Shown in pieces: positions 60,500 to 64,000 of a stretch of 64,000 nucleotides of DNA (its first letter is position 1; each line of letters opens with the position of its first letter). The notes under the pieces were generated by a model. The model searched no databases, was not told the origin of the DNA, and saw nothing but the letters and a program-made list of their open reading frames with translations. Source of the DNA: Embiotoca jacksoni (lineage: Eukaryota; Chordata; Actinopteri; Embiotocidae); assembly GCA_022577435.1 (NCBI GenBank), contig JAKOON010000017.1:3183501-3247500 (forward strand), written 5' to 3'. The translations under genes and the position numbers were made by a program.

Positions 60500-60735
60500 T
60501 GCTGTTTCTTTTTTTTTTCTTTTTTTTTTCCTTCCTCCTTCTCCTCGATTTCTCCGTCTCCTTTAGATCCCCTCTTCCCTTCCCCTGCTCAAGGCCCCAT
60601 TCCTCTCTTCCTCGTTCTCTCTGTCACACTATTTTGGGTCTCGACACCCACGTCCCTCCCTCCTCTCTTCCTGCCTTCGTCCCCCAGTGTTTCTTCTCTC
60701 GAGCTCCTTCCTCTCTTCTCTGGCACAACACTGGG
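60500..60735. repeat. Long polypyrimidine tract
   Basis: T- and C-rich on the plus strand over more than 200 bp (TTTCTTTTTTTTTTCTTTTT, then CCTTCCTCC, CTCTTCC and so on), with few purines. Mirror-like polypyrimidine stretches can form triplex (H-DNA). Confidence 0.8.
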
Positions 60736-61331
60736 TCAGAACCTTGTGTCCTTTCACATCGCTTCCTCCCTCATTCTCCCATCCAGCCCCCTCGTCTTGC
60801 TGTCAATTGGTTAAAGGGGAATCCAGAGTGGTGGAGGCTGGGATAGGCGACTATTTGAGCTTGTCTGCAAGTGTGTACTGGGAGATGGAAGATGGAAGTG
60901 ACCTGGATAGTGTGGATTAGTGATCCCAGGCCACTACCCCTAATAGCATCTCCTGTCTCACCCCTTCTTTCCTATTCATCTTATCCTTGCCGACTCTTAT
61001 CTTTGCTTCTTTTTTACATCTAGCTTTCTAACTTCACAGCATTGACACAAACTGTGTAGTCATTCTTTCCCACTTGACTCATTGCCCTTTCCAACCCCAG
61101 TCGAACTGGCTCACTGCATCAGGTTTACTTCTCCTGATTGAGGCGGTAAAGATTGGTCAGTCCGCCCGCTTTGCCTACATACATACGTTTACCCCCAGTG
61201 GACTGTGTGTCAGTTTGTTTGCATTTGTGTCTGTTGGTGTGTGTCATGTATCAGTGTTTAGCTCGACAGTGAGCCATCCTCTTGCTCACACTGATCCGCC
61301 TCCAACAGATTGTCTGCCAGTCAGTCTGTCC

Positions 61332-61332
<1 letters not shown>

Positions 61333-61367
<35 letters not shown>
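61333..61367. repeat. (GT)n microsatellite
   Basis: About 17 GT units; in c1orf21 intron 2. Confidence 0.95.
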
Positions 61368-61370
<3 letters not shown>

Positions 61371-62164
61371 AGATATTCGGGCTGCCCACTCCATCAGACT
61401 CCGGCCACTAACCCTAACCTCCCCCTCCCCTCCCCTCCCCCAACTCTCGGTCGCTCTCGCACAATAACCGGAAAAGGCTGAGCTCCATTACACAAACACT
61501 GAAGGACGAAAAGGGAAAAATAGCAACACTCTCCACAACATTGATGTCTGTGATAATCCCAGTGAGAGGAGATCGGAGCAGAGACGGTAGTAGTAGTAGA
61601 TAGACATGTAGTTCTGCATGTGTTTATGATTGCAAATGTGGCTCCCTATTAAAAAAAAAAAATACCAAAAATAAAATGGCATGCAGATTTCCCTGTTTAA
61701 TTGTGCCTTGTTACGAGGATGAAGCAGCTGAGTGGTTTGATAGTCTGTCCTTCTCACTCTGTGTATCATGCAGAGAAAATTGTAAGACAGATCAGATTTA
61801 CTATTTGGATTGCTGATACTGTAATGTTTAAAGTTGCAGGGAGTCAAACAGCATTGCTCTAAACTGATTGTTTTATTCGTGCTTCAAAGAAATGCAGGCA
61901 CTTCAGTCATACTTAGCTTTCTTTATCATACTGCTAAATGAGAAGTCAGACCACGAACATATTATCTCACACAATTGAAAAAGAGCTCAAGAGAACAACT
62001 ACGTCCTCGAATTAAGTTTTTGTGACGTTGGATTTCAGAGAATTCTCCCTCAAGGAACATAAACTCTGAATGACAACCCAAACTCCCAACAAATACCGTT
62101 TTTGTGAAAGCTGTATGGCGAGCAAAAACAATTCCTCTTTGGGGCAGTAGACAGAAATAAGAGA

Positions 62165-62425
62165 AGCAAGCTGTTGACCCGAAGGTCACCGGTTCAATCC
62201 CCGAGCTGGCAGGATAAATTTGGCACCAGGAGGTGAGAGCAGCCCTTGATGTCCCTCATTATCACTGCTGAAGTGCCCTTTAACAAGGCGACTCAGCTGC
62301 TCCAGTGGAGCTGCTTCAGGAGCTGGCTGAGGTTAAAACTGGGGTTGTACTGGGCAGCTTCCAGGTGTGAGTGTGGAGCAGGATCTTCATGGAAAAGAGT
62401 ATTAGTGTCCAGTGGGTTAACCCTA
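62165..62425 (+). mobile_element. tRNA-derived SINE fragment
   Basis: Begins inside a tRNA-like head (GACCCGAAGGTCACCGGTTCAATCCCCGAGC, with box B GGTTCAATCCC near 62,192). It continues with CTGCTGAAGTGCCCTTTAACAAGG and CAGCTGCTCCAG, the body of a common fish SINE whose consensus has GTCCTTGAGCAAGGC. The box A half is missing or decayed. The right boundary near 62,425 is uncertain. This is not a functional tRNA gene. Confidence 0.65.
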
Positions 62426-63522
62426 GTTTAAAGAAGAAAAGATGAAACACATACGTTCAACTTTTCGTCAGTGGAGGGGACTAAAAAGACAACAAATTAA
62501 ATTAACCAACGCATGCAGTCATGCACAGGCTGCTATATGACAATGCAATAATTATATATGCATCTTTAAATACATATTGGCAAATGCACAGGCACATTGA
62601 TGTGTCTGAATATTCTTAATGACCTCACCTGACTAGAACTGCTTCATGTTATTATGAACCCGGCACATGACTCTTTTCTGTTTCTGTGCACTGCTAGCAT
62701 TATAGGAATAATTTCCCGTCTTCATATGAACAGGGGAAAACTCTGTCTGTCCATTGTCAATGAGGATAGAAGTTCTCTGAAATCTGTCGGCACATTTAAG
62801 ATTACTGAAAATAACAAGTCCTGAAATCACCACCATGTGTTGTCTGTTCCTTACTGAATGAATCGGTTCAATTCACAGATGCATCCAAAAGCAAGTCAGT
62901 CAATGATAACATCCTCTATGTGTAACCTCGTCACCGTCACAGAGCAGATGCTCGGCTTCATAATAAGGCGTAATCTGTCTGTGTTCCAGCAGGCCCCAAA
63001 ATGTATGCAAATTAAACATTAAATTTGATTGAAGCCATACTCGTCAATTATTAAAGGGTGTCCTCAGATTCATGTAATCTGAAGTTTTGATAACATTGAA
63101 AGTATGCGACATGAGCTGATGAATTTCATTAGAGACGAGCTCAAACTGGCTTTATCAAAAAAATAGAACTGAAGTTGACATATGACCAGACAGACATCAC
63201 TGGTCGTAAAGTCTGACTGCACTTATCAGTGTTACTGTCATGTCTGTCTCCTGTGTATACTTTCAGATAGCCACCTCATTTTACTGTTCACTGATAGTTT
63301 TCAGACGCATCACAGCTAACACAGATTACTAACTTAATGCATATCATTGCTGGTGGAAACTGAACCTTTCCTGCTGTTGTTGCTTCAATAAAAGCTTTCT
63401 AAATGCGACCACTCCAGTGCCTTTTTTTAGTGAAGAAGCAGGGATGTGCCATGTTATTGTACACAATAATATCGGCATTATATTTAATATGATTGTGAAA
63501 ATTCTTTTATTCATAGTGAGGG

Positions 63523-63710
63523 TGGGCACGGTGGTGCAGTGGTTAGCACTGTCACCTCACAGACGGAAGGTTCTGGGTTCAGCTTGGGGCCTTTTCTGCG
63601 TGGAGAGTTTGGGTTTGCATGTTCTCCCTTTGCTTGCATGGGTGTTCTCCGGGTGCTCCAGCTTCCTCCCCATCATCCAAAGACATGCATGTAAGGTTGT
63701 CTAGCGAGGA
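63523..63710 (+). mobile_element. tRNA-derived SINE (V-SINE/HAmo-like), plus strand
   Basis: The head reads GGGCACGGTGGTGCAGTGGTTAGCAC (box A-like), followed by ACCTCACAGACGGAAGGTTCTGGGTTCA (degenerate box B). The central part follows: GTTTGCATGTTCTCC, GGGTGTTCTCCGGGTGCTCCAGCTTCCTCCC and CAAAGACATGCATG. It is the same SINE family as at 29,057-29,345, in opposite orientation, but without the recognisable LINE-type tail. The head is not a true tRNA because box B is mutated and there is no cloverleaf. Confidence 0.8.
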
Positions 63711-64000
63711 TGTGCCCCACCTTCCCCCAACTCTGAAGAATAATTTTAGGGCCTTATTGCCCGCTCGTTTTTGTCACAGTTAGCAGAGCTTTGTTAGCAG
63801 TCACATTCAGCTGATGAGACGACTGCTCCTGTATGGTCAATGAATGTTGAGGGGTGTTTTGCATGAATACGTAATGTATCATTTATTCTTACGTGGCCTC
63901 ATAAAAGACCAGGAGAGATATGTTAATAATCAATCAGTAGCACCAGAAAACCTATGATTTAATTATATGATACATATTTCTACATTAGTCGGCTGTCTTC

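Larger units (their letters stand above)
58954..64000 (+). other. c1orf21 intron 2 (continues past the window)
   Basis: Starts at the GTCAGT donor. It contains a stem-loop (59,118-59,128 paired with 59,146-59,156), a strongly pyrimidine-rich segment (about 60,240-60,790), a GT microsatellite, and two SINEs near the right edge. I looked for the next c1orf21 exon, which should begin with a D/EY..K-type sequence, and did not find it. Confidence 0.6.

Noticed and set aside
60222..60846. 114-117-residue open frames rich in S, L, F and P
   Set aside because: Produced by the polypyrimidine tract (TTC, CTC and TCC codons).
62180..62210. A tRNA gene, from the box B-like GGTTCAATCCC
   Set aside because: No matching box A or acceptor stem; the surrounding sequence is a fish SINE body.
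63523..63600. A tRNA gene, from the box A-like head GTGGTGCAGTGGTTAGC
   Set aside because: Box B is mutated, no cloverleaf can be drawn, and the downstream sequence is the SINE central region.

Overview
The window is nuclear DNA from a ray-finned (teleost) fish. The evidence is vertebrate-style genes with many small exons and GT-AG introns, dense (CA)n/(GT)n microsatellites, and fish-type repeats: a jockey/CR1/L2/Rex-like LINE with a variable tetranucleotide tail, tRNA-derived SINEs, and a low-copy foldback element. It has no bacterial operons, CRISPR array, rRNA or true tRNA gene. I worked by translating the sequence and matching exons to remembered vertebrate proteins. The species cannot be named.

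Layout. (1) 1-1,000: on the minus strand, one signal-peptide exon (524-596) of a gene that leaves the window to the left. Its 73-nt, phase-1 structure and its position next to sec22b suggest notch2, but the peptide alone does not prove it. (2) 1,000-14,400: intergenic, with a broken LINE (about 1,583-3,060), several CA/GT microsatellites and a diffuse old repeat. (3) 14,524-19,472, minus: sec22b, complete, 5 coding exons, 215 aa. (4) 22,755-29,644, minus: npl (N-acetylneuraminate lyase), complete, 11 coding exons, 305 aa, with a probable non-coding first exon ending at 30,011. (5) About 30,010-31,628: a divergent promoter region shared by npl and edem3. (6) 31,629-43,000, plus: edem3, complete, 20 constitutive coding exons, 895 aa ending in KDEL, plus a candidate 48-nt cassette exon. 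(7) 44,950-64,000, plus: start of the c1orf21 homologue, with a non-coding first exon (ends 45,170), a 13.7-kb intron, the first coding exon (58,863-58,953), and then intron to the window edge.

The genes do not form a pathway in the bacterial sense. Two act in the early secretory pathway: SEC22B is an ER-Golgi R-SNARE, and EDEM3 is an ER mannosidase-like protein of glycoprotein ERAD. NPL degrades sialic acid in the cytosol. C1orf21 is an uncharacterised, probably lipid-anchored protein. In human, NOTCH2 and SEC22B are neighbours on chromosome 1, and NPL, EDEM3 and C1orf21 lie at 1q25, so the window looks like a compact fish version of chromosome-1 synteny.

I did not find an undescribed molecular system. 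The most interesting items are the in-frame cassette exon in edem3, an edem3 splice acceptor built on a long (CA)n tract, a perfect 20-bp hairpin in a c1orf21 intron, a teleost repeat carrying perfect overlapping nuclear-receptor sites, an inverted-repeat foldback in npl intron 1, and a SINE that shares its 3' tail with the LINE in the same window.
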